Shown: one piece after another, positions 9,205 through 19,236 of the stretch
Layout: every line of letters starts with the position of its first letter
Numbering within the stretch: the first letter of the stretch is position 1
Assembly (NCBI RefSeq): GCF_013167215.1
Contig: NZ_JABJWY010000024.1
Coordinates: 310,001 to 374,000 of the forward strand
DNA length: 64,000 nt
Direction: 5' to 3'
Origin: Sphingobacterium prati
Lineage (GTDB): Bacteria > Bacteroidota > Bacteroidia > Sphingobacteriales > Sphingobacteriaceae
The notes under the pieces: generated by a model
Told to the model about the DNA's origin: nothing
Seen by the model: the letters and a program-made list of their open reading frames with translations, nothing else
Databases searched by the model: none
Made by a program: the position numbers and the translations under genes

Positions 9205-10596
9205 TCAGACGACCGTTTCATTTTCTCCAAGATATGCCCCTTCGGCAATAAGTTCCCTACGAAGCTCATCAACATTGATTTCAGCGGGAGAAACACCTTT
9301 ACGAACCGCGATTTTAGCAGCACGTCCGGCAGCTTCCCCCATGGCCATACAAGGGGCCATTACACGAATCGCAGACATCGCCTCATGCGTCGTAGAAATC
9401 GATCGCCCTGCCACCAATAGGTTTTTAATATGTGTAGGCAACAACGAACGATATGGAATATCATAACTGTCCCCACACCAGGTCAGGGTACAGCCTCCCC
9501 CTTCAGGATGATGGATATCGAGCGGGTAGCTCGCTACAGCAATAGCATCGTCAAAACGCGTGCATGCTAAAATATCATCGGCCGTAAGTACATATTGGCC
9601 TACAATACGCCTAGTCTCCCGAATTCCCAGAAAAGGAGCCATTTTAGTAAATTTAGCCTGCTCAAATCCCGGAACGAATTCCACCAAATAACGCTGAATC
9701 TCTTCGACCTGTTTGCGCCCTTCTATTTCTCCAAATGTCAGACTGGCTGGATTGGTGCCGTCCACCCCATTCACGCGAGACATATTAACCCACACCTCTC
9801 CTTCTCGGAGTCCTGTGATTAATATCGTACGCTCAACAGGCAAATGGTACCCCGCCAGTCTCGCTTTCTCCATCACGCTGCGTAATCCAACGACGATAAA
9901 CTGGTTATTCTGCCCAAAATATTCAGCGGGAATAAAATCCGTCAGATACGTCCGGGGTTCTTCAGCAATGGACATACGCAGCTTTTCGGTATCAACACCC
10001 CCCATGCAAAACATCAGTGTCGGTGGCTGCGCCCCACCAGTTTCATTCCCCTGCTCACAGGCAACCCCTGCCCTGAAGGCCACATCGGCGTCACCCGTAC
10101 AATCGATGATTGTTTTTGCGAGAATTACTTCCCGGCCAGATTTGCTTTCAATGAACACCCCTTTGAGCACATCGCCCTCCATCACCACGCCTGCCGAAAA
10201 AACATACAGCAGGACTTCTACCCCTGCCTCTTCCAAAACTTTTAAACCAATATTTTTAACCGCTTCGGGCTCTACCAACGTAAGACTCATGTGCAATGGA
10301 CAAGGACGGTGCTCCGATGCCGCATCCACAGCTTTCAACCTATCGATAAAACGCTGTGGAAGACCTTTGATGATCTGATTCCCCTTTTGCCCAAGAAAGC
10401 CCAAAATTGGTAGACCGATCGTCATATTGCCACCAACAAAACTTCTGTTATCAATCAAAGCCACTTTCAGACCATCCGAAGCTGCGGCCTGCGCCGCAAT
10501 AATACCTGCAGGCCCTCCACCGACAACCAATACATCGACCTCCATTCTTACCGGAACCTCTCTTGCAGGTTCACTAATCTTTTTCATACTGTTCAT
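9205..10596 (-). CDS. FAD-dependent oxidoreductase (FAD_oxidored family)
   Basis: Flavoprotein of 463 residues with an N-terminal dinucleotide-binding motif DVLVVGGGPAGIIAA. The following NRSFVGGNMT, TIIDCTGDADVA and C-terminal LLVAGRSISTTHEAMSA are characteristic of the FAD_oxidored (PF12831) family, common in Bacteroidota carbohydrate loci, where members oxidise sugars or polyols. No signal peptide is evident, so it should be cytoplasmic. It lies between a hexuronate-type transporter gene and the EEP hydrolase gene in one operon. The 70-base gap upstream contains another TTAAACA box. The substrate is unknown. Confidence 0.85.
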   Translation of the reverse strand: MNSMKKISEPAREVPVRMEVDVLVVGGGPAGIIAAQAAASDGLKVALIDNRSFVGGNMTIGLPILGFLGQKGNQIIKGLPQRFIDRLKAVDAASEHRPCPLHMSLTLVEPEAVKNIGLKVLEEAGVEVLLYVFSAGVVMEGDVLKGVFIESKSGREVILAKTIIDCTGDADVAFRAGVACEQGNETGGAQPPTLMFCMGGVDTEKLRMSIAEEPRTYLTDFIPAEYFGQNNQFIVVGLRSVMEKARLAGYHLPVERTILITGLREGEVWVNMSRVNGVDGTNPASLTFGEIEGRKQVEEIQRYLVEFVPGFEQAKFTKMAPFLGIRETRRIVGQYVLTADDILACTRFDDAIAVASYPLDIHHPEGGGCTLTWCGDSYDIPYRSLLPTHIKNLLVAGRSISTTHEAMSAIRVMAPCMAMGEAAGRAAKIAVRKGVSPAEINVDELRRELIAEGAYLGENETVV

Positions 10597-10666
10597 TTCT
10601 ATAAAAATTTATTTCACAAACTACATAAATACGTTAAACACAAACAAAGACGAACGTCAAGGGATT

Positions 10667-11941
10667 TTATACGACTAACGATTCGGCCCGCTGCTGCTCC
10701 GCGACCACGGGAAGCTCTTTTTTTACCATTGTCCATAGGATCAATACCGCTAAAGGATGCATAAATGCCATGATTATAAATACGGTGCCCGCACCTACCG
10801 AACCCAGCATCTGTCCGACGAAATAATTAAACAGGACCGCCCCCAGGGCACCAAAACCGCCAGCAATACCCAAAACAGAGGCAACATTAGCCACAGGAAA
10901 TGCCTCGGCAATGACCACGCTGATCGTAAACAACCAACTCAAACAGGCTATAGCCACTAATCCAAAAATGAGCAACGTAAGATAAGGATTAGCAATATAA
11001 GTGGTGAGGCAACAGAGCGGAGCCAGCAACGCCACCGCAGTTAACATAATCTTGCGTGCCAGAAGTGGGTCTTTCCCCCTCCTGACCAGTCTATCGGACC
11101 AAGCCGATGTCCCAATAGCACCTAAATCTGCCAACAGAAATGGTATCCAGCCAAACATTCCAATCTGAGCCAAGGTCAAGCCCGATTCTTCCTGAAGATA
11201 ACCTGGCAACCAAAACAAACAAAAATACCAAACTGGATCACTTACGAATCGAATTAACAGAATCCCCCACAACGACTTTCTGCCCCACAGTTGCCTCCAG
11301 GTAAAGGCCGAGGACGATTGCTTAGGTTCAACCGTGTTTTCCTCAGCGATGGCAGCGGGTGGTTCAATGTAAATCAAAAACCACAGCAAGGCGATCACCA
11401 GGCCAATTACGCCCGCTACAATAAAGACCGTATGAAAATTGTAGGAAATTGCCAGCCAGGCGACCATCGGCGGGGCAATGATAGCCCCTATTGAACTGCC
11501 GGCTATGCAAAGGCTATTGGCAGTAGCCCGCATCTTGCCCGAAAACCAGACCGTAATTACCTTTAATTGCGCAGGGAAATTAGCAGGTTCGGAAGCGCCC
11601 AGCAATCCACGAAAAAAAAGAAAAGAACCGAAGGTGCGCGAAAATCCACCACCAAAACAAGCCAGAGACCAACCCAGAATACCGATTAACATCACCCGCC
11701 GTTCGCCAAACCGATCCACAAGCCAACCGGAGACCGGATACATAAGCGCATAGAACAAAGTAAAAACATTAATAACCAATGCATAGCCATCGTCCCCAAG
11801 ACCATACTCCGCTTTTAGCATAGGTTTTAAGATAGACACAATCTGGCGATCATAATAATTGAAGACAATTGCCAAAAATATAACGAGAATAATTAACCAA
11901 CGCCTATACAGCGGAGCAATCGGAAGGACAAACTTGGACAT
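10667..11941 (-). CDS. MFS transporter, anion:cation symporter family (hexuronate/sugar-acid-like)
   Basis: Twelve-helix major facilitator of 424 residues. The N-terminal NYYDRQIVSILKPML, the conserved GWLVDRFGERRVM between helices 2 and 3 and the helix-4 stretch FRGLLGASEPANFPAQ are hallmarks of the ACS family that includes ExuT (hexuronate) and glucarate/galactarate permeases. It should import an anionic sugar by proton symport. It is the first gene of a minus-strand operon, divergent from the DeoR gene. A consensus -7 box (TAAATTTG) lies 38 bases upstream, and a TAAAACA box overlaps the promoter. Confidence 0.86.
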   Translation of the reverse strand: MSKFVLPIAPLYRRWLIILVIFLAIVFNYYDRQIVSILKPMLKAEYGLGDDGYALVINVFTLFYALMYPVSGWLVDRFGERRVMLIGILGWSLACFGGGFSRTFGSFLFFRGLLGASEPANFPAQLKVITVWFSGKMRATANSLCIAGSSIGAIIAPPMVAWLAISYNFHTVFIVAGVIGLVIALLWFLIYIEPPAAIAEENTVEPKQSSSAFTWRQLWGRKSLWGILLIRFVSDPVWYFCLFWLPGYLQEESGLTLAQIGMFGWIPFLLADLGAIGTSAWSDRLVRRGKDPLLARKIMLTAVALLAPLCCLTTYIANPYLTLLIFGLVAIACLSWLFTISVVIAEAFPVANVASVLGIAGGFGALGAVLFNYFVGQMLGSVGAGTVFIIMAFMHPLAVLILWTMVKKELPVVAEQQRAESLVV

Positions 11942-11978
11942 AAATAGATTGTGGTTTTTTTCTTTTATTTTGATTAAT

Positions 11979-11986
11979 CAAATTTA
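11979..11986 (-). promoter_or_regulatory. Bacteroidota -7 promoter box of the sugar-acid transporter operon
   Basis: TAAATTTG read on the minus strand exactly matches TAnnTTTG and lies 38 bp before the transporter start codon. The -33 region is T-rich and contains AAATGTTTTATTTT, overlapping a candidate repressor box. Confidence 0.55.
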
Positions 11987-12049
11987 TAACAAAAAAAGCA
12001 AAATAAAACATTTTTAAATAAAAAAAAAGATAATTTAACATTTAGAGGC

Positions 12050-12080
12050 TTGAAGTTTAATTTTCAACACAGTATATTTG
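12050..12080 (+). promoter_or_regulatory. Promoter of the DeoR regulator gene (-33 TTG, -7 TATATTTG)
   Basis: TTG at 12050-12052 and TATATTTG at 12073-12080 are separated by 20 bp, the spacing of Bacteroidota primary-sigma promoters. They lie just before the ATG at 12100. TTTAACA and TAAAACA boxes lie directly upstream, consistent with autoregulation. Confidence 0.6.
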
Positions 12081-12099
12081 CCAATAAACTTGTAGCATT

Positions 12100-12864
12100 A
12101 TGAAAAGTATAACAGAGCGACACGAATTCATACTCAAGAAACTTAAAGAAAAAGGAAAAATTTCCATCGATTGGTTAAGCAGGGCAATGGAAGTCTCCAG
12201 CGTAACGATTCGTAAGGATCTTAAACTTTTAGAAGATAAAAACCTTTTATTTCGCACAAAAGGTGGCGCTTCTGCCTACAATCCCTATGCGGGAGATCGC
12301 CATATCATGGAAAAAGAATCCATCAATAGCGATGATAAAGAACGAATAGCCAAAGCTGCGATTAAACTGATCAAAAACAACGACTCGATCATGATCGGCT
12401 CAGGCACCACTGCCTATGCCCTGGCAAAAAATCTAGAAACTACACAGCATCTGACAGTGATCACTCCTGCGCTTAAAGTCGGACTCGAACTTAGCAACAA
12501 GAAAAACATCGAAGTCTTACAGCTGGGCGGGCTGATCAGGCCAAATTCATCCTCGGTAGCCGGTCACTATGCATCAAGATTGCTCGACGAAGTAAGCTGC
12601 AGTCTTCTTTTTCTTGGCGTAGATGGTATAGATATCGAATTCGGCATTTCAATCAGTAATCTTTCCGAAGCAACCCTTAACCAAAAAATGCTTGAAACAT
12701 CTCAAACTGTCATTGTACTGGCAGACAGCAGCAAATTTGGAAAGAGAGGGCTCGGAAAGGTATGCAACATTGAAGACATCCATTATATCATCACGGACAA
12801 TAAGGTCTCCGAAAGTGATGTCAAAAATATAGAGGAACTCGGCGTAAAAGTAATCATTGCTTGA
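12100..12864 (+). CDS. DeoR/GlpR-family transcriptional regulator
   Basis: Sugar-responsive repressor, 254 residues, standard for the family. The N-terminal winged HTH spans about residues 5-60 (SIDWLSRAMEVSSVTIRKDLK). The C-terminal DeoRC sensor domain has SIMIGSGTTAYALAK (sugar-phosphate binding), QLGGLIRPNSSSVAG and the late VLADSSKFGKRG. Members bind a phosphorylated sugar and release DNA. It sits between two operons encoding kinases, dehydrogenases, transporters and SusCD, so it is the likely local regulator. AT-rich TTAAACA-type boxes in its own promoter and in the promoters around 8200 and 17850 are candidate operators. Confidence 0.92.
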   Translation: MKSITERHEFILKKLKEKGKISIDWLSRAMEVSSVTIRKDLKLLEDKNLLFRTKGGASAYNPYAGDRHIMEKESINSDDKERIAKAAIKLIKNNDSIMIGSGTTAYALAKNLETTQHLTVITPALKVGLELSNKKNIEVLQLGGLIRPNSSSVAGHYASRLLDEVSCSLLFLGVDGIDIEFGISISNLSEATLNQKMLETSQTVIVLADSSKFGKRGLGKVCNIEDIHYIITDNKVSESDVKNIEELGVKVIIA

Positions 12865-12870
12865 CCAGAA

Positions 12871-12911
12871 AGAAAGCCTTTAGGTTTCAACAGCTAAAGG
12901 CCTTCTTTTTG
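12871..12911. terminator. Bidirectional terminator between the DeoR and SusD genes
   Basis: A 13-bp stem with one A.C mismatch (AGAAAGCCTTTAG with CTAAAGGCCTTCT) and a 10-nt loop is followed by TTCTTTTT on the plus strand. The flanking genes are convergent, so it probably serves both. Confidence 0.75.
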
Positions 12912-12921
12912 AACAGCGCTT

Positions 12922-14679
12922 TTAGTATCCAGGATTTTGTTTCAGATTCGGGACCATCACAATTTCGCTTTCGGGTATCGGCCAAAATTCATCCTTATTT
13001 ATTTTAAAAATAACATTCTGAACACCAAAAACCTTATTCGCCAACGCTGTATTGTAAACCGGCGAAGCGTTATCGTCGATTTTGGTCAGGACTGCCGAAG
13101 TCCACTTATTTGCATCGCGGTTAAGATAAAGATTACCATTCAAAATCTGATTGGCAATTCCCCAGCGGCGCAGATCGTACCACCTGAAGCCGTCGCTAGC
13201 GAGTTCGACCTTACGCTCATAACGGAGTGCTTTCCTTAATTCGGCCTGACTAAGACCAGCTTTAAGTACCGGCATATGCGCCCGAAGACGTATCTGATTG
13301 ATGGCATCGTACACCGAATTATCAATCTTATTCGCTTCTATTTTAGCTTCTGCATAGATCAAAAGCAATTCTGCATACCTAAAAATCCCGATATTCAGAT
13401 CACTTTGCCCATTGACGGAAGTCGTTGCAAAATCTTTGATATCCACATGTTTCCGCCACAAATAACCGCTATATGACCGGGCAGCATTAGACTGATCCGC
13501 GTTAGCGACTGTAGACGGCTCATCACTGGCCGCGCTCAATATGGGCCAATAATTTAACACATTTTTAAACGAGCTGTTCATTTCAAATTGATAGCCAAGA
13601 AATCGAGATCCGGGCCGCACACAATACATATCCAATCTCGGATCCCTATTCGCAAAAGGATTGGAAGCATCATATTCAGTAGATTCGGTAATCGAAAGAC
13701 CGTCAGAAGCCTGAAAAGAGTCGATGAAATCTTGCGTTGGACCCCAATAAGCCACCCCTCTACCAAGGCGTGAAGCCGCATAATATTGCTGATTGTGAAC
13801 ATTTCCGGGAACATTGATATTATATTCCATGACCCAGATCCACTCTTTACTGCTCTTGAACCCCTCATGTCCAAAAATATTGCTCACATCAGGCTCGCCC
13901 GCAACATGGCTCTTGCCAGCATAATTTATGCTTTCATTGAAAGGAGTCAGCTCATGCAATCCGTTTGAAAGCTTAATCCCCTGATCAGCTGACGCTGCGG
14001 CAAGATCAAATTGACCCGCATAAAGTGCAACCCGGGCCTTTAACATATAGGCGGCAACACTGCTCGCTCTTACTTTTCCGTAAGCGGACTGGTTAACAGG
14101 TAAAGCATCCGCAATCGCGGTCAGCTCCTCAATGATCCATTGCCTAATTTCAGCAGCATCCGTTTTGGCGATATTCGCCTCTCCCAAAGGTACATTTTTA
14201 GTCAATAAAGGTACTCCCCCATACAATTCAATCAATTGCGAATACACGTAGGCACGAATAAAACGGAGCTCTGCATCCAATTGCTTCAACTTTTCGGGCG
14301 GAATCTTTCCTTGTAATCCCGGCAATTTATCCAACACCAAATGCACCCGAGCAAGCGTTTTATAATGTGCTGTCCAAGGTTTCGTAGCCAAGGTATTATC
14401 AGTCGTATATGAGCTGGTTATGCCGGGCGTATAATTATTACCCGGACGTGCATAACCGATATCCGTAATATTGTCGAGCACATGCAAAAACGGTGTACTG
14501 CTCGCATCCAGGAGGGTCAGCGCCTTGTAAGCCCCCAGCAACCCATTCTCAGCTTCGGTTTCATTGCTTGGAAACGTACCCGTAGCGGGGCCGTTCAGCG
14601 GTTCTTTATCCAAATTACAGCTACTAACCGTTGCAGCCAGCAGCGCTATACCAAAATATATTTTTATGCGATTCTTCAT
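12922..14679 (-). CDS. SusD/RagB-family outer-membrane lipoprotein
   Basis: Surface lipoprotein that binds substrate and acts as the lid of the SusC transporter. With the start at 14679 it begins MKNRIKIYFGIALLAATVSSC, a lipoprotein signal with the lipobox Cys followed by NLDKEP. The ORF could be extended 10 residues upstream, but that would spoil the signal. SusD features include FPSNETEAENGLLGAYKAL near the N-terminus, the TPR-like ELRFIRAYVYSQLIELYGGVPLL and the C-terminal YERKVELASDGFRWYDLRRWG. It begins 7 bases after the SusC stop. It belongs with the sulfatase/polyol locus and probably binds its glycan substrate. Confidence 0.92.
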   Translation of the reverse strand: MKNRIKIYFGIALLAATVSSCNLDKEPLNGPATGTFPSNETEAENGLLGAYKALTLLDASSTPFLHVLDNITDIGYARPGNNYTPGITSSYTTDNTLATKPWTAHYKTLARVHLVLDKLPGLQGKIPPEKLKQLDAELRFIRAYVYSQLIELYGGVPLLTKNVPLGEANIAKTDAAEIRQWIIEELTAIADALPVNQSAYGKVRASSVAAYMLKARVALYAGQFDLAAASADQGIKLSNGLHELTPFNESINYAGKSHVAGEPDVSNIFGHEGFKSSKEWIWVMEYNINVPGNVHNQQYYAASRLGRGVAYWGPTQDFIDSFQASDGLSITESTEYDASNPFANRDPRLDMYCVRPGSRFLGYQFEMNSSFKNVLNYWPILSAASDEPSTVANADQSNAARSYSGYLWRKHVDIKDFATTSVNGQSDLNIGIFRYAELLLIYAEAKIEANKIDNSVYDAINQIRLRAHMPVLKAGLSQAELRKALRYERKVELASDGFRWYDLRRWGIANQILNGNLYLNRDANKWTSAVLTKIDDNASPVYNTALANKVFGVQNVIFKINKDEFWPIPESEIVMVPNLKQNPGY

Positions 14680-14686
14680 GTTTTCA

Positions 14687-17600
14687 TTAAAATTTAAAAT
14701 CAACACCAAACGTGTACACTTTTACCTGCGGATAGAAATTACCATCTCCCAATGAAACCCCTTCACTGGCTCCTGCATTGTAATTGATTTCAGGATCATA
14801 TCCTTTATAGAAATTGGTTTTCGTAAAGAGATTTTGTCCATTAACATAAACAAACAGCCCATTCAATTTCAATTTAGCTAATAGTTGCTGTGGAATTTCA
14901 TACCCCAATTGTACATTTTTAAGCCGCAGATAAGCTGCACTCCGCATCCAGAAAGTGGAGTTTTGCGTATTGTTGGTCGAAGAATGCGATAAGCGCGGCA
15001 ATGCAGCATCCGGATTGTCTACCGTCCAGTAATCGGTCTGCCATTCTTTGACAGCACTTGCCATTGCCAGCGGGACAACATAATGCGAACTCAGGTAGCC
15101 ATCCGCTTTGGCCACTCCCTGCACAAATGCATTCAGTCGAAGCCCTTTGTAACTCAGATCCAGATTTACACCATAGGTATAACGTGGAATCGTATTACCA
15201 ATGATCAGTTTATCACTTTCATTGATTTTGCCATCCGGTATCGGGTTACCAGCCCCATCGAATCCTCCCGCGATATCCTTATAACGAATGTCGCCTGGCT
15301 GCAACGTTCCGAACTGGGCAGGACCGTTTTTGATTTCATCCGCATCTTGGTAATAACCATCAGCCACATAGCCATAAATAGAATTAATCGAATATCCCGT
15401 CTGCTGACGTAAAAATGTCCCCATTGTTGTATTGCTCATATCCAGGATCTTGTTCTTGACATCAGCTATATTCCCACCTAAACCAAGTTTAAAATCCCCA
15501 AATTTCTTATCATAACGAACAGCAAGCTCCCAGCCTTTATTCTGCACCTTGCCTGCATTCTGAAACGGTCCGGGAAGTCCGTGTACGGCAGGTATATCAA
15601 GTTTGAGCAAAATCCCATTGGTCGTCTTGCTATACCAGTCGAAAGTCAGGCTAAAATTCTTAAACAATACCGCATCGAGCCCCGCCCCACTCATCGTCGT
15701 AGATTCCCACACCAATCTTTCATTAGCCATTTCATTCTGCGATACCAATGGATACAATTGTCCGCCCATGGATATACTTCCCAAGGCCAGCTGCGAAGCG
15801 AAAGGGTAATAAGAATCACCGATATTCTGATTTCCGAGCTTACCCCATGAGCCTCTTAATTTAAGCTGATTGACCACTCCTTTTAAATTTTTCATAAAGG
15901 GTTCCTCGCTCAGGCGCCAGCCTGCAGAGAAAGAGGGAAAGGTGGACCACCTGTTTTTTTCGACAAACCTGGAACTTCCGTCATGCCTGATATTCGCTTC
16001 AAATAAATAGCGATCTTTGAAGCTGTAATTCAATCGACCAAACTGTGATATCAGCAGCCACTCATCAATTGTACTGCCATTATTCTTTGTTGCATTGTCA
16101 GCCCCGGCATTTAAAACCTCATAAGTGTCATACATAAAGTCCCGGCGGTAACCCATCAAAAACTTTTCATTAAAAGATTCCCGGGAGGTCCCCACCATCA
16201 TTTTAAAACTATGGTCTCCATATGATCTATCAGCCGTTGCCGTCACAAAATAGCTACCAAAATATTGCCTGTAAGAACGCTCTGTCAGATCTGTTGTCGT
16301 ATTGGCCGAGCCAGCTGAAGCCCCATTTACATCATATACTTCTACCATTTTGGTAAACTGATGCGTATTTCTCGTTAAATACCTGGGTGCGACAGTTCCC
16401 AGCAGACTGAGCCATGCTGTAGGTTTATAATTCAGGGATAGATTCCCAATAAATTCCAGGTTGTTCGTATTATTATTCCCGCCCTCTTCGATCTGCGCTA
16501 CAGGATTATTTTTTACCCAACCCTCAGCCCATAGTCCATTGGGATGACGAATAGGCAAATCCGTCGGCATGCGGCCCAAGTAATTCCATATCGTTCCTTC
16601 ACCGGCAATCTGCTTTCTATTTTTATTAGTCACCGAGAGATCCATCCGTACCGAAAATTTATCACTTGGCGTAATGTCCATATTATTACGGAACACATAA
16701 CGTTTAAAGCCCGTGTTCTTAATCAGCCCATCCTGCGTTGCGTAACCAAACGATGGTGCCACACGGATAATACCACTATTTGCAGAAAGGCTTAAAAAAT
16801 GATTTTGCGTAAAGCCTGAGCCCTTTAGAATTGCCTTTTGCCAATCAAAATTATCCGGGTCAGCGGCAGATAATTTGCGATATTCCTCCATGGCCTCATC
16901 CGTATAAGTAGGCTGATTTCCATCATTGCGGTTCGCCTCGTTAAACATACGCATATACGTGAGTCCGTCGGCCACCTTAGGGATAGCGGTAGGATCCTGC
17001 ATACCGATATAACCCTTATAATCTATAGCCAACTTGTCCTTCCCTCTTTTCGTCGTAATCAATATCACGCCATTGGCAGCCCGCGAACCATAGATAGCAG
17101 AAGAAGCCGCATCTTTGAGCACAGAGATACTTTCGATCAGATTGTAGTCAATATTATCTATCGATCCCGCCACACCGTCTATAATCACCAATGGGGAGGA
17201 ATCAGAACCACCAAAAGAATTAATTCCCCGGATCCGGATCTGTCCGCCATCGCCACCCGGAGCGCCAGTCTGCGAGGTCACCGTCACACCCGGAGCCAAC
17301 CCCTGTAAGGCCGATGAAGTCGAAAGATTAGGCCGGCGTTCGAGCTGGCCACTTTCGATAACGGAAACAGCCCCCGTTAAATTAACTTTCTTTTGCGTAC
17401 CATATCCAACAACAACAACTTCTTCGATGTTGGTCGCACTCCCCTCCAGTACAATAGCTAAATTAGCCTGCCCCTGATAAACAACCTCCCGCTGTGCATA
17501 CCCGAGCATGGTGACAATTATTGTATCCCCATTTTTTACGTTTAAACTAAATTCACCATTGTCCAACACAGCCGAAGGACCGGCAGCACTCCCTTTAACC

Positions 17601-17731
17601 TTAACGGTCGCCCCTATTAGCGGATGCCCCTGTGCATCAACGACACGACCCTTCATGGCGGCCTGCTGTGCCAAAGCCATGCTTATAGGCATTGCACATA
17701 ATAACGCAGCCAAACGAAATGTTTTATTCAT
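14687..17731 (-). CDS. SusC/RagA-family TonB-dependent outer-membrane transporter
   Basis: TonB-dependent beta-barrel of 1014 residues. It starts with a signal peptide, followed by a carboxypeptidase-regulatory-like domain (MKGRVVDAQGHPLIGATVKV), the SusC plug motif EEVVVVGYGTQKKVNLTG, the plug region LIESISVLKDAASSAIYGSRAANGVILITTKRG and a long barrel ending in a phenylalanine (GVDFKF). It forms the import channel with the adjacent SusD lipoprotein. The 410-base upstream region is very AT-rich, with several TTAAACA boxes and an imperfect -7 box (TAAGTTTC) near 17802-17809. Regulation by the nearby DeoR protein is plausible; there is no sigma/anti-sigma pair for this SusC. Confidence 0.93.
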   Translation of the reverse strand: MNKTFRLAALLCAMPISMALAQQAAMKGRVVDAQGHPLIGATVKVKGSAAGPSAVLDNGEFSLNVKNGDTIIVTMLGYAQREVVYQGQANLAIVLEGSATNIEEVVVVGYGTQKKVNLTGAVSVIESGQLERRPNLSTSSALQGLAPGVTVTSQTGAPGGDGGQIRIRGINSFGGSDSSPLVIIDGVAGSIDNIDYNLIESISVLKDAASSAIYGSRAANGVILITTKRGKDKLAIDYKGYIGMQDPTAIPKVADGLTYMRMFNEANRNDGNQPTYTDEAMEEYRKLSAADPDNFDWQKAILKGSGFTQNHFLSLSANSGIIRVAPSFGYATQDGLIKNTGFKRYVFRNNMDITPSDKFSVRMDLSVTNKNRKQIAGEGTIWNYLGRMPTDLPIRHPNGLWAEGWVKNNPVAQIEEGGNNNTNNLEFIGNLSLNYKPTAWLSLLGTVAPRYLTRNTHQFTKMVEVYDVNGASAGSANTTTDLTERSYRQYFGSYFVTATADRSYGDHSFKMMVGTSRESFNEKFLMGYRRDFMYDTYEVLNAGADNATKNNGSTIDEWLLISQFGRLNYSFKDRYLFEANIRHDGSSRFVEKNRWSTFPSFSAGWRLSEEPFMKNLKGVVNQLKLRGSWGKLGNQNIGDSYYPFASQLALGSISMGGQLYPLVSQNEMANERLVWESTTMSGAGLDAVLFKNFSLTFDWYSKTTNGILLKLDIPAVHGLPGPFQNAGKVQNKGWELAVRYDKKFGDFKLGLGGNIADVKNKILDMSNTTMGTFLRQQTGYSINSIYGYVADGYYQDADEIKNGPAQFGTLQPGDIRYKDIAGGFDGAGNPIPDGKINESDKLIIGNTIPRYTYGVNLDLSYKGLRLNAFVQGVAKADGYLSSHYVVPLAMASAVKEWQTDYWTVDNPDAALPRLSHSSTNNTQNSTFWMRSAAYLRLKNVQLGYEIPQQLLAKLKLNGLFVYVNGQNLFTKTNFYKGYDPEINYNAGASEGVSLGDGNFYPQVKVYTFGVDFKF

Positions 17732-18141
17732 TTTGATTGTATAAGAATTATAGATTTATCATTCATACCACTGAGATTATCCCGATCCAATTGGTTATTA
17801 TGAAACTTAGGTATATGTTATTCAACAATATTAAACATTAAAATTTATTATAAAAAATAAAATACAAACAAATTTAATATATTTAAACATATTTAAACAC
17901 TAAAATAAACATATTTAAAGATAATTTAATAACAAATTAACATAAACTGCTCATGAAAAATCCCAGGCATCCGACAATTGGAACGCACAAAACGGCAATG
18001 TTAGCGCATAGCACGAGTCGTCACACAGCACTATATTTTTTTCATCTTGCGGAAATAAAAAAAAGGTTTTTAAACAAAAAATAAGCTAAATTCATATACG
18101 TGTAACTAACCTAAAAGGTACTAGATTTAATTTTTATTATA
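17732..18141. promoter_or_regulatory. Divergent AT-rich promoter region with repeated TTAAACA-type boxes
   Basis: The 410 bp between the SusC and metallophosphoesterase genes contain no gene. ATATTAAACAT at 17828-17838, two consecutive ATTTAAACA copies at 17881-17900 and AAATAAACAT at 17903-17912 form a cluster. Similar boxes occur at 8211-8242, 10632-10640 and 12001-12011. They are candidate operators of the DeoR regulator, but the local A+T richness makes chance matches likely. Confidence 0.4.
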
Positions 18142-19236
18142 ATGACAACCCTCATCAAAAACAGTCTTCTATTGCTATGCTTGGTGTATTTTACAACAGC
18201 AGCAAAAGGTCAATCAACAAGCAATCATTTTCAGCAGCCGACGCTGAGCGACCAAAAATCATGGTCCATGGTACTGCTTCCGGATATACAGAACTATGTC
18301 AAGTTTCAGCGCAATCAGCCTATTTTGGATATCATGATGAACTGGATTGTGGAGCATCAGGAAAAAATGAATATAAAAATCGTGCTATGCACCGGTGATC
18401 TGGTCGAACACGATGACATCATTAATCCAGACCGGCTAAAAATGGACCAGACCGGAAAACAGCAATGGGAAGCTGCGGCAAAAGCTTTCGCTAAATTAGA
18501 CGGAAAACTACCTTATATAACAGCGACAGGAAACCATGATTATAATATATTCAGCTATACACATAAACCAAAAACCACCCATTTTCCGCTTTATTTCCCT
18601 TCAGACAAAAACAGCAAAAACCTGGAGCTGCTGCGGGATGTCACCGAAAACATATACGGTGATCCAAGTTTAGAAAATGCAAGCTATGAATGGCGCTCGC
18701 CACATGGACAAAATTTTCTTTTTCTCTCGATCGAATTTGCGCCAAGAGACACGGTATTGGGATGGGCCAGATCAGTAATTAACAGACCAGCATACAGCAA
18801 TCATCAAGTCGTCCTTTTAACACATTCTTATTTAAATTATAAAAATGAGCATATTGAAAAAGAAAAATATGATCTTGATGACGCCAACTATGGCAAATCC
18901 ATCTGGAAAAAACTGGTTCAGCCTTCCAAAAACATAGCGCTGGTATTTTCGGGCCATATCGGCGCTGCCAATGACATCAAAAAGCACATTGGCTTTCGCA
19001 TTGACAATAATTCTGCCAACAAAAAGGTCAACCAGATGACCTTTAATGCCCAGGCACTTGGCGGCGGGCACCGGGGCAGCGGCGGCGATGGCTGGTTACG
19101 GATCCTTGAATTTCTTCCGGATGGCAAAACCATAAAAGTAAAAACATTCTCTCCTTTATTTGCACTTTCGACAACCACACAGGACATGGCCTGGCGTAAA
19201 GAATCTTTTGACGAATTCGATATTCAACTGGAATAA
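18142..19236 (+). CDS. Exported calcineurin-like metallophosphoesterase
   Basis: Binuclear metal phosphoesterase of 364 residues with an N-terminal signal peptide (hydrophobic stretch, then AAAKGQ). Metal-binding motifs appear in order: LLPDIQNY (Asp), CTGDLVEHDD (GDxxxxxD), TATGNHDYN (GNHD), LLTHSYLN (His) and FSGHIGA (GH). The family includes phosphodiesterases and phosphomonoesterases. It is divergent from the SusC gene and upstream of a sulfatase gene, so it probably acts in the periplasm on phosphate esters attached to the substrate. The exact bond is unknown. Confidence 0.87.
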   Translation: MTTLIKNSLLLLCLVYFTTAAKGQSTSNHFQQPTLSDQKSWSMVLLPDIQNYVKFQRNQPILDIMMNWIVEHQEKMNIKIVLCTGDLVEHDDIINPDRLKMDQTGKQQWEAAAKAFAKLDGKLPYITATGNHDYNIFSYTHKPKTTHFPLYFPSDKNSKNLELLRDVTENIYGDPSLENASYEWRSPHGQNFLFLSIEFAPRDTVLGWARSVINRPAYSNHQVVLLTHSYLNYKNEHIEKEKYDLDDANYGKSIWKKLVQPSKNIALVFSGHIGAANDIKKHIGFRIDNNSANKKVNQMTFNAQALGGGHRGSGGDGWLRILEFLPDGKTIKVKTFSPLFALSTTTQDMAWRKESFDEFDIQLE

